Assembly: GCA_017303455.1 (NCBI GenBank) | Contig: JAFLBM010000012.1 | Location: 94,078-158,077 of the forward strand | From: Chitinophagales bacterium | GTDB lineage: Bacteria > Bacteroidota > Bacteroidia > Chitinophagales > Chitinophagaceae | Direction: 5' to 3' | DNA length: 64,000 nt | Shown: positions 52,768-61,995 of the stretch, piece after piece | Position numbering within the stretch: the first letter of the stretch is position 1 | Layout of the letters: every line of letters begins with the position of its first letter | The notes under the pieces: model-generated | The model's database searches: none | What the model was told of the DNA's origin: nothing | What the model saw: only the letters and a program-made list of their open reading frames with translations | Position numbers and translations under genes: made by a program

Positions 52768-53059
52768 AGTCGGAGTTGTGGCAAACCACGCCTCTGCATC
52801 TTCCACCTTGCCTCTCACAACACAAATGCAAACTATATTTCAGCTTCCTGTCACAACATAGGTGGGTGGGCCGGTAAAACAGCCGGAGGCATATGTTTTA
52901 CCTAGACCTTTTTGTTACTTTTTGGGGCAATGCCAAAAAGTAAATAAGGAAGATTAAAACTTTTCCCGATTTTATAAAAACCCACTCTTTTTTTTCCGCA
53001 TTGCAATTTGCCATTCCGCCGGCAACCCTTTCCTTTGCAGCCTTAAAAAGAAAATAACT

Positions 53060-53566
53060 ATGGCAGCACTCAGTAAATCAATGCGGGTATGGCACCGGTA
53101 CCTCGGATTTTTCCTGGCCGGTATAATGGCCGTGTATGCCATCAGTGGCATTGTGCTGATCTTCCGCAATACCGATTTCCTGAAACAGGAAAAGACCATT
53201 ACGAAAACCCTGGGCCCCGGCCTGTTGCCGGAAGCACTGGGTAAAGAAACAAGGATAAAAGAACTGAAGATAGAATCGGAGAGCGGCGACCTGCAAGTAT
53301 TCAAACAGGGTAGTTATAACAAAAGAACCGGGGAGTTAGTATATAAAATAAAATCATTACCGCTGCTGCTGGACAAACTCACCAAACTGCACAAAGCCAA
53401 CTCAGACCAGCCCCTGTTTTACCTGAATGTATTTTTCGGCCTGTCATTATTATTCTTCGTGGTATCCTCCTTCTGGATGTTTCTACCCAAAACAACGATC
53501 TTCAAAAGAGGGGTCTGGTTTGCGCTGGCCGGCCTGCTGCTGACGCTGTTGCTGTTGTTTATCTAA
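53060..53566 (+). CDS. PepSY-associated membrane protein
   Basis: 168 aa. The first helix (YLGFFLAGIMAVYAISGIVL) with the preceding SMRVWHRYLG is the classic start of PepSY-TM proteins. A periplasmic PepSY-like module (residues 45-110, KELKIESESGDLQVFKQG then SYNKRTGELVYK) is followed by two C-terminal helices. It is shorter than the four-helix iron-reductase PepSY proteins, so it is a single-module form. Its stop overlaps the YqgE stop on the other strand by 3 bp. Confidence 0.87.
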   Translation: MAALSKSMRVWHRYLGFFLAGIMAVYAISGIVLIFRNTDFLKQEKTITKTLGPGLLPEALGKETRIKELKIESESGDLQVFKQGSYNKRTGELVYKIKSLPLLLDKLTKLHKANSDQPLFYLNVFFGLSLLFFVVSSFWMFLPKTTIFKRGVWFALAGLLLTLLLLFI

Positions 53567-54021
53567 GTAAAGGGGGAGAAAGAATCTTCCGCAATAAAGG
53601 GTTGCCAGCTGCCTTCTTCCACTTCATCCTGCAATTGACCGGCATCCCAGCCACAATAACCAATAAACAATTTGATATCGGCTTCAGTAATGCTTTGCTC
53701 ATTAATAGCTGCAACTGCCTGCTGCATATTCCCGCCGAGAAAAATACCAGCAGCGATCTTTTGACAATCCTCAATAATATCCGGCCGGCGGTGCAGCATA
53801 AAAACACCATCGGTCACCACCGGCCCGCCGGTATAAAGAGGAAAGGGGATTGCATCTTTAAACTCCACCAGTTCATTCAGCTTCCGCGGAAACTGTTTAT
53901 TGATGATAAAACCGGTGCTGCCTTTTTCATTGTCTTCGGCAATAAAGAGAATCGCTTTTTCAAAATCAGTGCCGTCTAAGGCGGGAGTGCTTTGGAGGAA
54001 TTGACCGGTATAGTTGATCAT
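53563..54021 (-). CDS. YqgE/AlgH family protein
   Basis: 152 aa soluble protein of the UPF0301/DUF179 family. Signatures are FLQSTPALDGTDFEKAILFI, GSTGFIINKQF, LYTGGPV near residue 63 and FIGYCGWDAGQLQDEVEEGS near residue 117. The family is widespread in Bacteroidota and Proteobacteria; AlgH was first linked to alginate regulation, but the biochemical role is unsettled. Convergent with the PepSY gene. Confidence 0.94.
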   Translation of the reverse strand: MINYTGQFLQSTPALDGTDFEKAILFIAEDNEKGSTGFIINKQFPRKLNELVEFKDAIPFPLYTGGPVVTDGVFMLHRRPDIIEDCQKIAAGIFLGGNMQQAVAAINEQSITEADIKLFIGYCGWDAGQLQDEVEEGSWQPFIAEDSFSPFT

Positions 54022-54095
54022 GCTTGTCCAGGTTGGACTACAAAGTTACTATCCTGTAACCGGCTATTTTTATTTACATTCAGCAAAAGAATTGT

Positions 54096-54653
54096 ATGTC
54101 AAGGATCATTCTGCTATTGCTGGGTATTGGTTTCTCCCAATATCTTTCCGCACAGGAACCAACCTTTGCCCGTTATATAAAAGTAACAGCAGCCGACAGC
54201 CAGCTCAGTATTAAAGAAACCGTAAAGAGCCAGTTGCTCAAAGAAATAGAAGGAAAGAAAAAACAAACAGCAGGCAGCAGGTTAAGGCTGGTACTCACTG
54301 GAGATAAAGAGAGCAACAGCAGCACCGGCCGCTGGTTAGCCGCCCGGCAAACCAAGGATCTGTACGTTATCGAACTTTCAGCAGTAGTCAGTAAGTATAT
54401 TGGTGAAACAGAAAAGAACCTGGCCCTGCTCTTCGACAGGGCAGAAGGGATGAATTGTATCTTATTATTTGATGAAGCCGATGCACTCTTCGGCCAGCGG
54501 ACAGAGAGTGATGAAGACAAGGAAAAGAGAGCAGCCCTCACTTATTTCCTGGAACGGATGAGCAAATACAAAGGCGCTGTACTTATCAGCTGCAGTGGTA
54601 CTGATTGCCTGGCCACCTTCGGAAAAAATAAGTTCACGGGGATAAAAGAGTAG
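54096..54653 (+). CDS. Exported AAA+-like protein lacking the Walker A motif
   Basis: 185 aa. The N-terminus MSRIILLLLGIGFSQYLSAQ is a signal peptide. Residues 60-185 align with the AAA+ core of SpoVK/CDC48-like ATPases: the pore-loop region VVSKYIGETEKNLALLFDRA (97-116) and Walker B ILLFDEADALFG (122-133) are near perfect. In place of the P-loop GPPGTGKT is GDKESNSSTGRWL (69-81) with no Gly-Lys-Ser/Thr. The sequence stops soon after the sensor-1 region, with no Arg finger domain or lid. ATP hydrolysis is therefore unlikely. It may be a decayed gene with a gained signal or a true exported binding module; the intact frame favours the latter. Confidence 0.7.
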   Translation: MSRIILLLLGIGFSQYLSAQEPTFARYIKVTAADSQLSIKETVKSQLLKEIEGKKKQTAGSRLRLVLTGDKESNSSTGRWLAARQTKDLYVIELSAVVSKYIGETEKNLALLFDRAEGMNCILLFDEADALFGQRTESDEDKEKRAALTYFLERMSKYKGAVLISCSGTDCLATFGKNKFTGIKE

Positions 54654-54916
54654 GGAGGGGCAATTACCTTATCAATCAGCCTGCACCCGGCTTTCCGGGT
54701 AAAACGGCTCTCAAAAAATAAATTCCCCAATATCAAAACCACTATTCTATATTTGTTCCCTGCCTCAGGCCACCCGGCCATTTCATATTGCCTCTTGTTT
54801 TAGTTTTTGCCTCAGCCTCATAAGTTCATTGATTTTCGCCAGTACCAGGGATTCGTCTCTGCCAGCTGCGGGTTTAGTATTTGCCTTTTTAATTGACCGT
54901 ATTAAAACCAGCATTT

Positions 54917-55171
54917 ATGAAACTATCAGAATTTATCGTGTTGACACAGGAAGAAAAAAGAGCCGCCGTTTTACAAGAAGGAGTCGCCATTGCCCAGCGG
55001 AATATTCCGGGCTATATGGTCTTCCTTTTCCAGTTGCCTGCTTTTTACGTAGAAACTTTTTGCAGCATGGAAACTAAGGATATCCGGGAGTATAAAATAT
55101 TTCACAACCCGGCACACCTGGTTCCTTACCTCGAAGCCATTCCCATCGAGCAGTTGCTGAAGAAACGATGA
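54917..55171 (+). CDS. Small conserved hypothetical protein
   Basis: 84 aa from ATG 54917 (MKLSEFIVLTQEEKRAAVLQ). The preceding eight codons of the open frame are not family-like. Content: an N-terminal helix, a hydrophobic strand (PGYMVFLFQLPAFYVETF) and a C-terminal helix with KIFHNPAHLVPYLEAIPIEQ. No signal peptide. Similar short proteins occur across Chitinophagaceae; function unknown. Confidence 0.72.
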   Translation: MKLSEFIVLTQEEKRAAVLQEGVAIAQRNIPGYMVFLFQLPAFYVETFCSMETKDIREYKIFHNPAHLVPYLEAIPIEQLLKKR

Positions 55172-55343
55172 GTTGATGCGCTGCGGTATTGACCGGCTGG
55201 TTATTCGTGGATCACGAACCGGTTCACTGTGCGGTAAAGGCTGGTAATTTCTTTGGTATCGCAGCAGGAAAGGAATATATTCATGCAGCATCAATCCTCT
55301 CCCTTACAGCATCATCATTTTTTCATCATCCAACAAGTATCAC

Positions 55344-55730
55344 ATGTCCAGCACAGATCTCGTAAAACAGGCCTATTCATTTTTCGCTTCCGGTAATGTG
55401 CCGGGAGTATTAGCCTTATTTGATCCTGCTATTGAATGGAACGAATGCAGGGGCATGCCCTTTGTAGAAGGCGATGGTTTATACATCGGCCCCGAAGCAA
55501 TCGTTACCCATGTATTCATGCAATTACCCGTTCACTTTGATGGATTCAATATAGCCGTCACTGAAATTTTTGGTGCAGATAATAAAGTAGTGATGGTGGG
55601 TTATTACCAGGGAACGAATAAAGCCACCGGTAATGCCTTCAAGGCCAATGCCACCCATGTATGGACAGTTAAAGAAGGAATGCTAACGCATTTCTTCCAG
55701 GCGGTGGATACAGCAGCGATCAGCAGGTAA
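55344..55730 (+). CDS. SnoaL-like/NTF2-fold protein
   Basis: 128 aa. The fold is clear from VKQAYSFFASGNVPGVLALF, then the DPAIEWNE strand, AIVTHVFMQLPVHFDGF and the repeated strands MVGYYQGTNKATGNAF and THVWTVKEGMLTHFFQAVD. This superfamily contains isomerases, cyclases and binding proteins; no catalytic residues can be assigned. Cytosolic. Confidence 0.87.
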   Translation: MSSTDLVKQAYSFFASGNVPGVLALFDPAIEWNECRGMPFVEGDGLYIGPEAIVTHVFMQLPVHFDGFNIAVTEIFGADNKVVMVGYYQGTNKATGNAFKANATHVWTVKEGMLTHFFQAVDTAAISR

Positions 55731-55754
55731 CTTCCATTTATCGGCTAAAGCTAA

Positions 55755-57128
55755 TTATTGCCGGCTCAGCCTGATCAGTTTTCGTTGGCCTGCATACTCA
55801 ACAGTCAGTAAATAAATAGCACCCGCAACACTGTTTGCCGGTTCAATGGCCAGTACTGAACTTCCTTTTTCTAACTGCAGTTGCTGTTGATACAATTGCA
55901 TCCCTGTTATGGAATGCAACTGAATCCGCACCGTTCCTGCTTTAGGCAAATCGAGTTGCAGGTTTATTTTTCCGGCAAAAGGATTCGGGAATGCTTTGAT
56001 GCCGGCAGTTACAAAGTTGTTACGGCTCAGCAATAATTGCTGGCTATAACTGGTATACCCGTTAGCTTCTGTCATTTTTAACCGGTATTGCTGCTGATCA
56101 TTCCCCGTCATCCATTGATCACTGAACCGGAAATCTGTTTGCACTGCATCACCATCAAGTGTACCAATGGTGCTAAATGAAGAACCGGTACTGCGTTGCA
56201 GTTCATAGCGGCAACCATCTTCAGGAGCCGCTGTCTTCCAGCGTAGCAGTATGCCGTCCGGGTTGCTTTGTGTGGCGGTAAAGAATACTAATTTTACGGG
56301 TAAGGTGGATAACATGGAAATAGAATTACCAACCGGGGAAACGGTTATTCCCGGTAATGAATTATCACCCGTCCAGTTGACCAGGTTAGTGAACCGGGAT
56401 AACCACGCAGAACCACCAGTTGCGGAAGTGGCACCGGTATACTGCATATTGTCTGTTTGTGAGGTGCCACCAGGCAACCCGATAGCGTTGAGGCCATTGG
56501 TCAGGGCATTCTGGCTGCCAACTCCGTTGGGCAGGTAGGAATCTCGCAAAACAGCCCCGATCGAAGTATTCCAGTTTTGGGCATCTACGGTTCCAAAGCT
56601 GCTGTTGATTCCGAAAATAAAATAAGGATTGGCATCCGCATCCTGGTAGATAAAGAACTGGTCGCCCGATACAGGCATCGGGTCAGTAACGGTGTAGCCA
56701 CTGATACTGATCTGCCCCAGCAGGTTACCACCGGTTAACAGGTTCGTAAACGAAGTGGCCGGTATATTATCCGAACCGCCCAGCACTAACCGTAATACCG
56801 AACCTGCTGCCACACTGGAGGTAGTGGTCCAGGTAATAGTGCCGTCGCCGGTTATAAAAGCGGAAAAACTAGTTGTACCCTGGTTCCAGCCCCGGTCGGT
56901 TATTTTGATCACCGTGCCGGCAGGAATATTCACTAAAGGCACCATCCGGATCTCATCGGTGTATACATTCATACCGATGATGACGATACTTCCGCTGTTC
57001 AGTGTATTGGCTTTTACTGCCTGCTGGCAAAGCAACAGGGCAGTAAGAAAAAAGAAACTCAGCAAACGGGCGGAAGACGTAAAAAATGAGGTCGTGGCAC
57101 AACGCCGGGCTGCGTAAAATTTTTGCAT
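55755..57128 (-). CDS. T9SS-exported protein with type A sorting domain
   Basis: 457 aa. A long signal peptide (to about residue 40, CQQAVKA) is followed by a beta domain with GMNVYTDEIRMVPLVNIPAG and TVIKITDRGWNQGTT, resembling lamin-tail-like or bulb-lectin-like surface modules, to about residue 270. A fibronectin-like segment (VKLVFFTATQSNPDGILLRW) joins it to the T9SS type A domain (KAFPNPFAGKINLQLDLP... VEYAGQRKLIRLSRQ). The protein is likely secreted and anchored on the cell surface. The ligand is unknown. Confidence 0.87.
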   Translation of the reverse strand: MQKFYAARRCATTSFFTSSARLLSFFFLTALLLCQQAVKANTLNSGSIVIIGMNVYTDEIRMVPLVNIPAGTVIKITDRGWNQGTTSFSAFITGDGTITWTTTSSVAAGSVLRLVLGGSDNIPATSFTNLLTGGNLLGQISISGYTVTDPMPVSGDQFFIYQDADANPYFIFGINSSFGTVDAQNWNTSIGAVLRDSYLPNGVGSQNALTNGLNAIGLPGGTSQTDNMQYTGATSATGGSAWLSRFTNLVNWTGDNSLPGITVSPVGNSISMLSTLPVKLVFFTATQSNPDGILLRWKTAAPEDGCRYELQRSTGSSFSTIGTLDGDAVQTDFRFSDQWMTGNDQQQYRLKMTEANGYTSYSQQLLLSRNNFVTAGIKAFPNPFAGKINLQLDLPKAGTVRIQLHSITGMQLYQQQLQLEKGSSVLAIEPANSVAGAIYLLTVEYAGQRKLIRLSRQ

Positions 57129-57271
57129 AAAGGATATTGAGATTGAAAAATAGCGGAAAGCGGATGGTAAAAGAGTAAAAGAATCAATTATAAAAGCAAT
57201 TTAAGATGATGCACTTATACCGCATAACGGCTTGGGCTTAGTTGCAACCAGCAAGACCTGTTTACAGCATA

Positions 57272-58006
57272 TCAATCACCACCGCCACAGCCACCACTGC
57301 ATCCGCCACCACCATCTCCTCCACTATCACTTCCGCCATCGCTGAAATCTCCTCCGGCACCGCCGCCACCAAAATCGCCATCGCCATAACCACTGAACTC
57401 CGGGCAGGAAGTTTCAGAACCGGCATCAAAATAGGTATGCAGCGGCGTGGTATCCGTATAATAAATTACACCGGCATCACTATCACCCTTGTTGCGTTTC
57501 TTCTTTGCCGACTGAATTGTGCTGGTATCTGTATTTTCTTTATCAAACTTGGTATTGCCCCAGATAGCAGCAGGGGGTTCAATACCAAATTCGCTGCGGT
57601 ACAGTTCAATCGTATCCTGGTACTGTGCATTAAAACGGTCCGTCTGTTCATCCACCGGCACTAATTCGGGATAATGATCAAAAGGTTGCCGGATCACTTC
57701 GTTACAAAAATCACGGTACGCCTTGCTGAACAATAAATGTTCATGCCATACTGCATCAATGACTTTGGATGGCGTGACCAGGAAATCACTCACCAGCCCG
57801 AGGTAAATAAATTTTTTATACTCTTCAATGGCTCTCAGGGCAAACTTGTTCTTCCAACGGTGCTTGCGGGCAATCATCCCGGCAAATGCCTGTACGGAGG
57901 CATCTGTTTTTCCAAACCGGGCATTGAGATGATCCCGGAGACCGGGACCAACGATGTGCTCAAAATGATAGGCTTTCAGGCGCAGCCATAATTCTTTTTT
58001 ATTCAT
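57272..58006 (-). CDS. Glycine-rich domain-containing protein
   Basis: 244 aa from ATG 58006 (MNKKELWLRLKAYHF). An N-terminal helical module (residues 1-140) includes VIDAVWHEHLLFSKAYRDFC and FDHYPELVPVDEQTDRFNAQ, as in the GRDP family. A basic linker (KKKRNK) follows. The last 45 residues are a Gly/Asp/Ser tract ending GCSGGCGGGD with two CGG-like motifs. No signal peptide. A DNA-, RNA- or metal-binding role has been suggested for such tails; I cannot confirm one. The upstream frame to 58093 would add a hydrophobic leader of doubtful value. Confidence 0.85.
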   Translation of the reverse strand: MNKKELWLRLKAYHFEHIVGPGLRDHLNARFGKTDASVQAFAGMIARKHRWKNKFALRAIEEYKKFIYLGLVSDFLVTPSKVIDAVWHEHLLFSKAYRDFCNEVIRQPFDHYPELVPVDEQTDRFNAQYQDTIELYRSEFGIEPPAAIWGNTKFDKENTDTSTIQSAKKKRNKGDSDAGVIYYTDTTPLHTYFDAGSETSCPEFSGYGDGDFGGGGAGGDFSDGGSDSGGDGGGGCSGGCGGGD

Positions 58007-58124
58007 ACGCTGATTTGCAGCTAAAAGTAAGAATTGGGGAGTACAGAAAAAGAAAGCCGGAGTGAACTGCGTAAAAAAAAGGCTGAACAGCAAGGGAATT
58101 GAATATCCAGTATCCAGTCACCCC

Positions 58125-58856
58125 TTACGGTTCATGCTCCAGGTCAATGATCCAGCCTCCGTTATCGTCCACTTCGAAAAGCACGACAATTGAAATATGG
58201 TTCCAGGGTTTTGTACCAATCCGCTGCGGCAATGATTTAAAATGTTCTTCGTTCGCAATATCCGTACAGTTGGTATTGCATTGCCAGATATCCCTGCCCG
58301 CCAGTTGTATACCGCCGATTGTTTTCCAATAACCCCTGTCTACTGTAAGTTGTTGGATTTTATGTCCCGGATCCTTCACTATAAAATAAGCATCATCCGG
58401 CCGCAATGCAATGGTAGCTTCATGGCCGATCGCATCTTTTAATTCTACCCGGGGAAACCAGTCTGTATCAAAAAAAGAAGTGGGGCCTGTATAAGAAAAT
58501 GTTCTTGTTTTTTCCAGCCTTACTGTTTTGCGCAACAGCCATTGGCCCAGGTACTGGTTGCTGTATTTTTTATTGGCAAAAATATGAATGGTCAGCTCCC
58601 CGTTTCCTTCAGTAAATACACTCATCGGCAGCACTAATGAATCATTGCGCTGTTCCATTTTGATGCGTTGTTCAATACTACCGGTTTTCCAGTTGACAAA
58701 GGCGGAATCAACCTGCGTGCCCCTGAGATAGGGTTGGCTGAGTTGTACCGACAATACCGGGGTTTTGGCAGGAGGGGTAACTACCGGGTCTTTCTTACAA
58801 CCAACACCGGATACTAACAGTGATACAAGCAGGCAGGAGATTCCAATAAATTTCAT
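58125..58856 (-). CDS. Lipoprotein of unknown function
   Basis: 243 aa. The signal peptide ends in lipobox SGVGC (Cys20), then KKDPVVTPPAKTP, a flexible linker. The mature part is strand-rich with TLTIHIFANKKYSNQYLGQW-like content and ends with an acidic segment (FEVDDNGGWIIDLEHEP). No catalytic motif was recognised. Related lipoproteins are found in Chitinophagaceae. Anchoring to the outer membrane is likely. Confidence 0.78.
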   Translation of the reverse strand: MKFIGISCLLVSLLVSGVGCKKDPVVTPPAKTPVLSVQLSQPYLRGTQVDSAFVNWKTGSIEQRIKMEQRNDSLVLPMSVFTEGNGELTIHIFANKKYSNQYLGQWLLRKTVRLEKTRTFSYTGPTSFFDTDWFPRVELKDAIGHEATIALRPDDAYFIVKDPGHKIQQLTVDRGYWKTIGGIQLAGRDIWQCNTNCTDIANEEHFKSLPQRIGTKPWNHISIVVLFEVDDNGGWIIDLEHEP

Positions 58857-59099
58857 AACGAATGATAAGGTTTAAAAAAGCAGTGTAAAAATAGAAGTGA
58901 TAACTAACCCTTACTATTAATTCCGCTGTACTGTTATTTAGCGGGATCAGTTGTATGTTCAGCCACATGAATTGTTAGTTCACTGTCTTGTAAACGAAAA
59001 TACCATTTGCAGGAAACGGTCAATATCCCATAATGACGGGATTTTAGTAGCTACGGGTGCAGCTTATTAAAACTCAGTACGGGAGCTGGTGAATTCATT

Positions 59100-59660
59100 T
59101 CACTCAGTCAGCAATTCATCCAGCAGTATTCTTACCTTGTTGCTGTTCCAGTCGGCAGCCCCGGTTTCTTTTACCACTATCTTTCCTGTTTTGGAAATAA
59201 CAAACGTAGTGGGCAATGCAGAAGACTGAAGGACTGCAGGCGGGGCAATTGTTTCTATATAAACAGGGAAGGAGTATTTTTTCCGTGCCATAAATTGAAG
59301 CAGTGTTTTCGCTTCTTCAGTACTGACAAAATAAAAATCAACCTTTTGGCCATAGTCATTATACAGGTTTTGCAGTGAAGGCATTTCGGCCAGGCAAGGC
59401 GGGCACCAGGTGGCCCAGGAATTCAACACGATCACCTTGCCTGAAGAGGAAGAAAAATCAACGGACTGTCCATCCAGCGATTGCAAGGGCCAGTTATACG
59501 CTGTCAGCGTATCCTGTTTCTCTTTGCTGATAGTTCCGGGTGCACCGGAAAATAAACGTTGTATAAAAACCTGTATGGGTAAACGGGTTTGCGGGATCAG
59601 CAACAGGGCTATCAGCAATACGAAAAGAATATTGCTCCAATGTTTTTTGAGGAATTGCAT
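59100..59660 (-). CDS. TlpA/ResA-like thioredoxin-fold disulfide reductase
   Basis: 186 aa. An N-terminal membrane anchor (NILFVLLIALLLIPQTRLPI) is followed by a periplasmic thioredoxin fold with active site WCPPC (Cys86, Cys89) in SWATWCPPCLAEMPSLQN and a cis-Pro region SALPTTFVISK. Likely keeps cysteines reduced in the periplasm, e.g. for cytochrome c maturation. No ccm genes are nearby. Confidence 0.93.
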   Translation of the reverse strand: MQFLKKHWSNILFVLLIALLLIPQTRLPIQVFIQRLFSGAPGTISKEKQDTLTAYNWPLQSLDGQSVDFSSSSGKVIVLNSWATWCPPCLAEMPSLQNLYNDYGQKVDFYFVSTEEAKTLLQFMARKKYSFPVYIETIAPPAVLQSSALPTTFVISKTGKIVVKETGAADWNSNKVRILLDELLTE

Positions 59661-59778
59661 AGTTGCCGGGTGTGATTGCCTTTAATGTAAAGCGAACTTA
59701 CAATTATAATTGCCATTCATACAGGATCATCGCCGGCTTTTCCTGGTTTCCTTATTTTCATGTTTCCAATTTTCAATC

Positions 59779-60675
59779 ATGCAAAAAGTTTTTATAATCG
59801 GCGGCACCACCTTTGATCATATTGTTCATTTGCCGCAACTGCCGCAACCGGTTCCGCAAACCATTCACCAGGCCGCTTTTCATGAAGGCACCGGTTCCAC
59901 CGGTTCGGGGAAAGCACTGAACCTGCATAAGCTGGGTGTGCCACTTGAATTTTACAGTGTGCTGGGGAATGATGCTTACGGGGCGCATATCGAAAAAGAC
60001 CTGGCTGCGGCAGGCGTCCCTGCTTTTTATGATTATGACCCGGCGGGTACAGAACGGCATATCAATATCATGGATGCAGTTGGCAACAGGATATCTGTGT
60101 TCGTTACCCAATCATCTGAACAGGTTGCTTATTCTGTTCAGCCCATACAGGCCGCATTAGCATCAGCAGGTATTATTGTATTGAATATTATTTCTTATTG
60201 CCGTGGTTTGATACCACTCGTAATGGAAACAGGCAAACCCGTATGGACGGACCTGCATGATTATGACGGGCAAAGTTCTTATCATACTGACTTTATCAAC
60301 GCTGCACAATACATTCACCTGAGTTCGGATAATCTTGCGGATTACAGGTCCGTGATGCAGCGGTTTATCAACGAAGGGAAAAAATTAGTTGTGTGTACGC
60401 ATGGCAAAGCCGGGGCTACTGCCTTAACACCCGCCGGTGAATGGATCGAACAACCTGCCTTGCTGCATTATCCTATGACAGATGCCAACGGGGCAGGTGA
60501 TGCTTTTTTTTCGGGCTTTCTCTTTGGGTGGATGCAGGATAAACCCATAAAAACCTGTATGCAGTTCGGTGCAGTTTGTGCTGGGCTTTGTATAGGGTCT
60601 GCGCAACTGGCTGCAGGGAACTTAACCGCCGGGCTTTTGGAACAGGAATGGAGAAAGCAATTTGAAAACGGATAA
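59779..60675 (+). CDS. PfkB family carbohydrate kinase
   Basis: 298 aa from ATG 59779 (MQKVFIIGGTTFDHIVHLPQ). The PfkB signature is DANGAGDAFFSGFLFG with catalytic Asp241. The N-terminal GSTGSGKALNLHKLG and the middle GTERHINIMDAVGNRISVF match ribokinase-like proteins. The substrate cannot be told from sequence; ribokinase, adenosine kinase and sugar kinases are all possible. The frame upstream to 59710 is not used. Confidence 0.88.
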   Translation: MQKVFIIGGTTFDHIVHLPQLPQPVPQTIHQAAFHEGTGSTGSGKALNLHKLGVPLEFYSVLGNDAYGAHIEKDLAAAGVPAFYDYDPAGTERHINIMDAVGNRISVFVTQSSEQVAYSVQPIQAALASAGIIVLNIISYCRGLIPLVMETGKPVWTDLHDYDGQSSYHTDFINAAQYIHLSSDNLADYRSVMQRFINEGKKLVVCTHGKAGATALTPAGEWIEQPALLHYPMTDANGAGDAFFSGFLFGWMQDKPIKTCMQFGAVCAGLCIGSAQLAAGNLTAGLLEQEWRKQFENG

Positions 60676-60747
60676 AAAAGCGGGGAAAAAAGTCATTGGC
60701 GGGCTCAACTTATTGCCGCTTTTACTGTTGAGTTAAAAATAAGCCGT

Positions 60748-61278
60748 ATGAAACAGCCCCGGGTTTTTTTAAGCATAGTCAGTTTATGTTTTTTCACGTT
60801 CAGCAGCATGGCGCAGGTTAATAAATTTCATACCTGGAACATGAGTGCAGGAGTGGATTTTTTATACCCGGAAAATAACTTCCGCAAATCACATAGCTGG
60901 GGCTATGGGACCACTTTCAAAGCCGAGTATCTTTTTACCAAACATACCAGTGTTATTATGTCGGCAGGATATTATACACTTACCGGGAAAACAACACTTG
61001 TAAATGCAATTGGAAAAAGTGTTACCGGGATTCCGCTGAAGGTCGGGGCCCGTTATTACTTTGGTAATTTTTACCTTGGCGGGGAAGGCGGCCTGTTATG
61101 GCAAACAGGATTCAGGCCCAATACCGGGTTTTTATACTCTTTCTTTGTAGGCGACGAACTTGTTTCGGGCAAGAATGGTAACAGCCTGGACATTACTGTG
61201 CGGCATGAAGCATGGGTCACCGATCAAACAAGGGCATTTGTGGCATTAAGGCTTGCCTACGAGTTTCGGTTAAACTAA
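60748..61278 (+). CDS. Exported outer-membrane beta-barrel-like protein
   Basis: 176 aa. Signal peptide MKQPRVFLSIVSLCFFTFSSMAQ. The mature part alternates aromatic strands (TTFKAEYLFTKHTSVIMSAG, VGARYYFGNFYLGGEG, RAFVALRLAYEFRLN) and ends in Phe-Arg-Leu-Asn, typical of small eight-strand barrels. Probably an outer-membrane protein. No known family name is claimed. Confidence 0.8.
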   Translation: MKQPRVFLSIVSLCFFTFSSMAQVNKFHTWNMSAGVDFLYPENNFRKSHSWGYGTTFKAEYLFTKHTSVIMSAGYYTLTGKTTLVNAIGKSVTGIPLKVGARYYFGNFYLGGEGGLLWQTGFRPNTGFLYSFFVGDELVSGKNGNSLDITVRHEAWVTDQTRAFVALRLAYEFRLN

Positions 61279-61344
61279 ATTCTATTGCCAGGTGTGTGTG
61301 GTAAAGCTGTTCTGCGTATCTTGCTTTTTTCCGCTTTAACTTTA

Positions 61345-61947
61345 ATGACTGGCCCAAAACATCGCTATTTCATCCTGAATAAGCCTTACAACATGGTCTC
61401 CCAATTTGTAAGCACCCATGACGTGGGCTTACTGGGGGATATTGATTTTACTTTCCCCGAAGGCACTCATGCGATTGGGCGTTTGGATAACCTGTCTGAA
61501 GGGTTACTCATTCTGACTACTGATAAAAAGATCACCCGCCTTTTGTTCCAGGGCAAACAGCCGCATAAACGAACCTACCTGGTATTAGTAAAACATAAAG
61601 TATCGGATGAAAACCTGCAGCGGTTAAGGAGCGGTGTCAGTATCCGGGTCAGGGGAGGGGAACAGTATATCTCCACACCCTGTGATGTGGAGATTGTAAC
61701 AGAACCCGGGATCAGTTTTGCTTCTCCGTATGTGATGACCAATTATATTGAGTATACCTGGCTGCGCATTACGCTGACCGAAGGCAAATTTCACCAGGTA
61801 CGTAAAATGGTGGCGGCTATCCGGCACCGTTGCCAGCGGCTGGTGCGGGTCAGTATCGAAGACCTAGCACTGGGTGATCTGCAGCCCGGCGCTGTAAAGG
61901 AAATTCCCGAGCAGGAATTCTTTACTTTGTTGAAGCTGGAGAAATAA
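61345..61947 (+). CDS. rRNA pseudouridine synthase, RluE-type (no S4 domain)
   Basis: 200 aa from ATG 61345 (MTGPKHRYFILNKPYNMVSQ). The RsuA/RluE/RluF catalytic motif is IGRLDNLSEGLLILTTD with Asp48. VTLTEGKFHQVRKMVAAIRH-like residues (LTEGKFHQVRKMVAAI) near 150 complete the site. There is no N-terminal S4 domain, as in E. coli RluE, which modifies U2457 of 23S rRNA; target identity here is inferred. A TTG-started longer frame from 61285 has no support. Confidence 0.92.
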   Translation: MTGPKHRYFILNKPYNMVSQFVSTHDVGLLGDIDFTFPEGTHAIGRLDNLSEGLLILTTDKKITRLLFQGKQPHKRTYLVLVKHKVSDENLQRLRSGVSIRVRGGEQYISTPCDVEIVTEPGISFASPYVMTNYIEYTWLRITLTEGKFHQVRKMVAAIRHRCQRLVRVSIEDLALGDLQPGAVKEIPEQEFFTLLKLEK

Positions 61948-61995
61948 CTGCAATTCTGGCTGTCATTTCCTATATTAGAAATATATTTCTTCTCT

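Larger units (their letters stand above)
52222..53059. other. 838 bp gene-free, repeat-rich gap
   Basis: No gene is supported. It holds three copies of an ATCCAGATGCCTCGTG unit, three separate perfect hairpins and the second copy of the GCGCCTTGTTCCGTCC hairpin. The last 290 bp (52770-53059) look unique, with no clear promoter. A 94-codon minus-strand frame over 52515-52799 is translated repeat. Confidence 0.7.

Noticed and set aside
52515..52799. 94-codon minus-strand frame in the repeat-rich gap
   Set aside because: It reads through two copies of the ATCCAGATGC repeat and a hairpin, giving the same peptide words twice (LSCRGTRHLD, SCHPGAQCIW).
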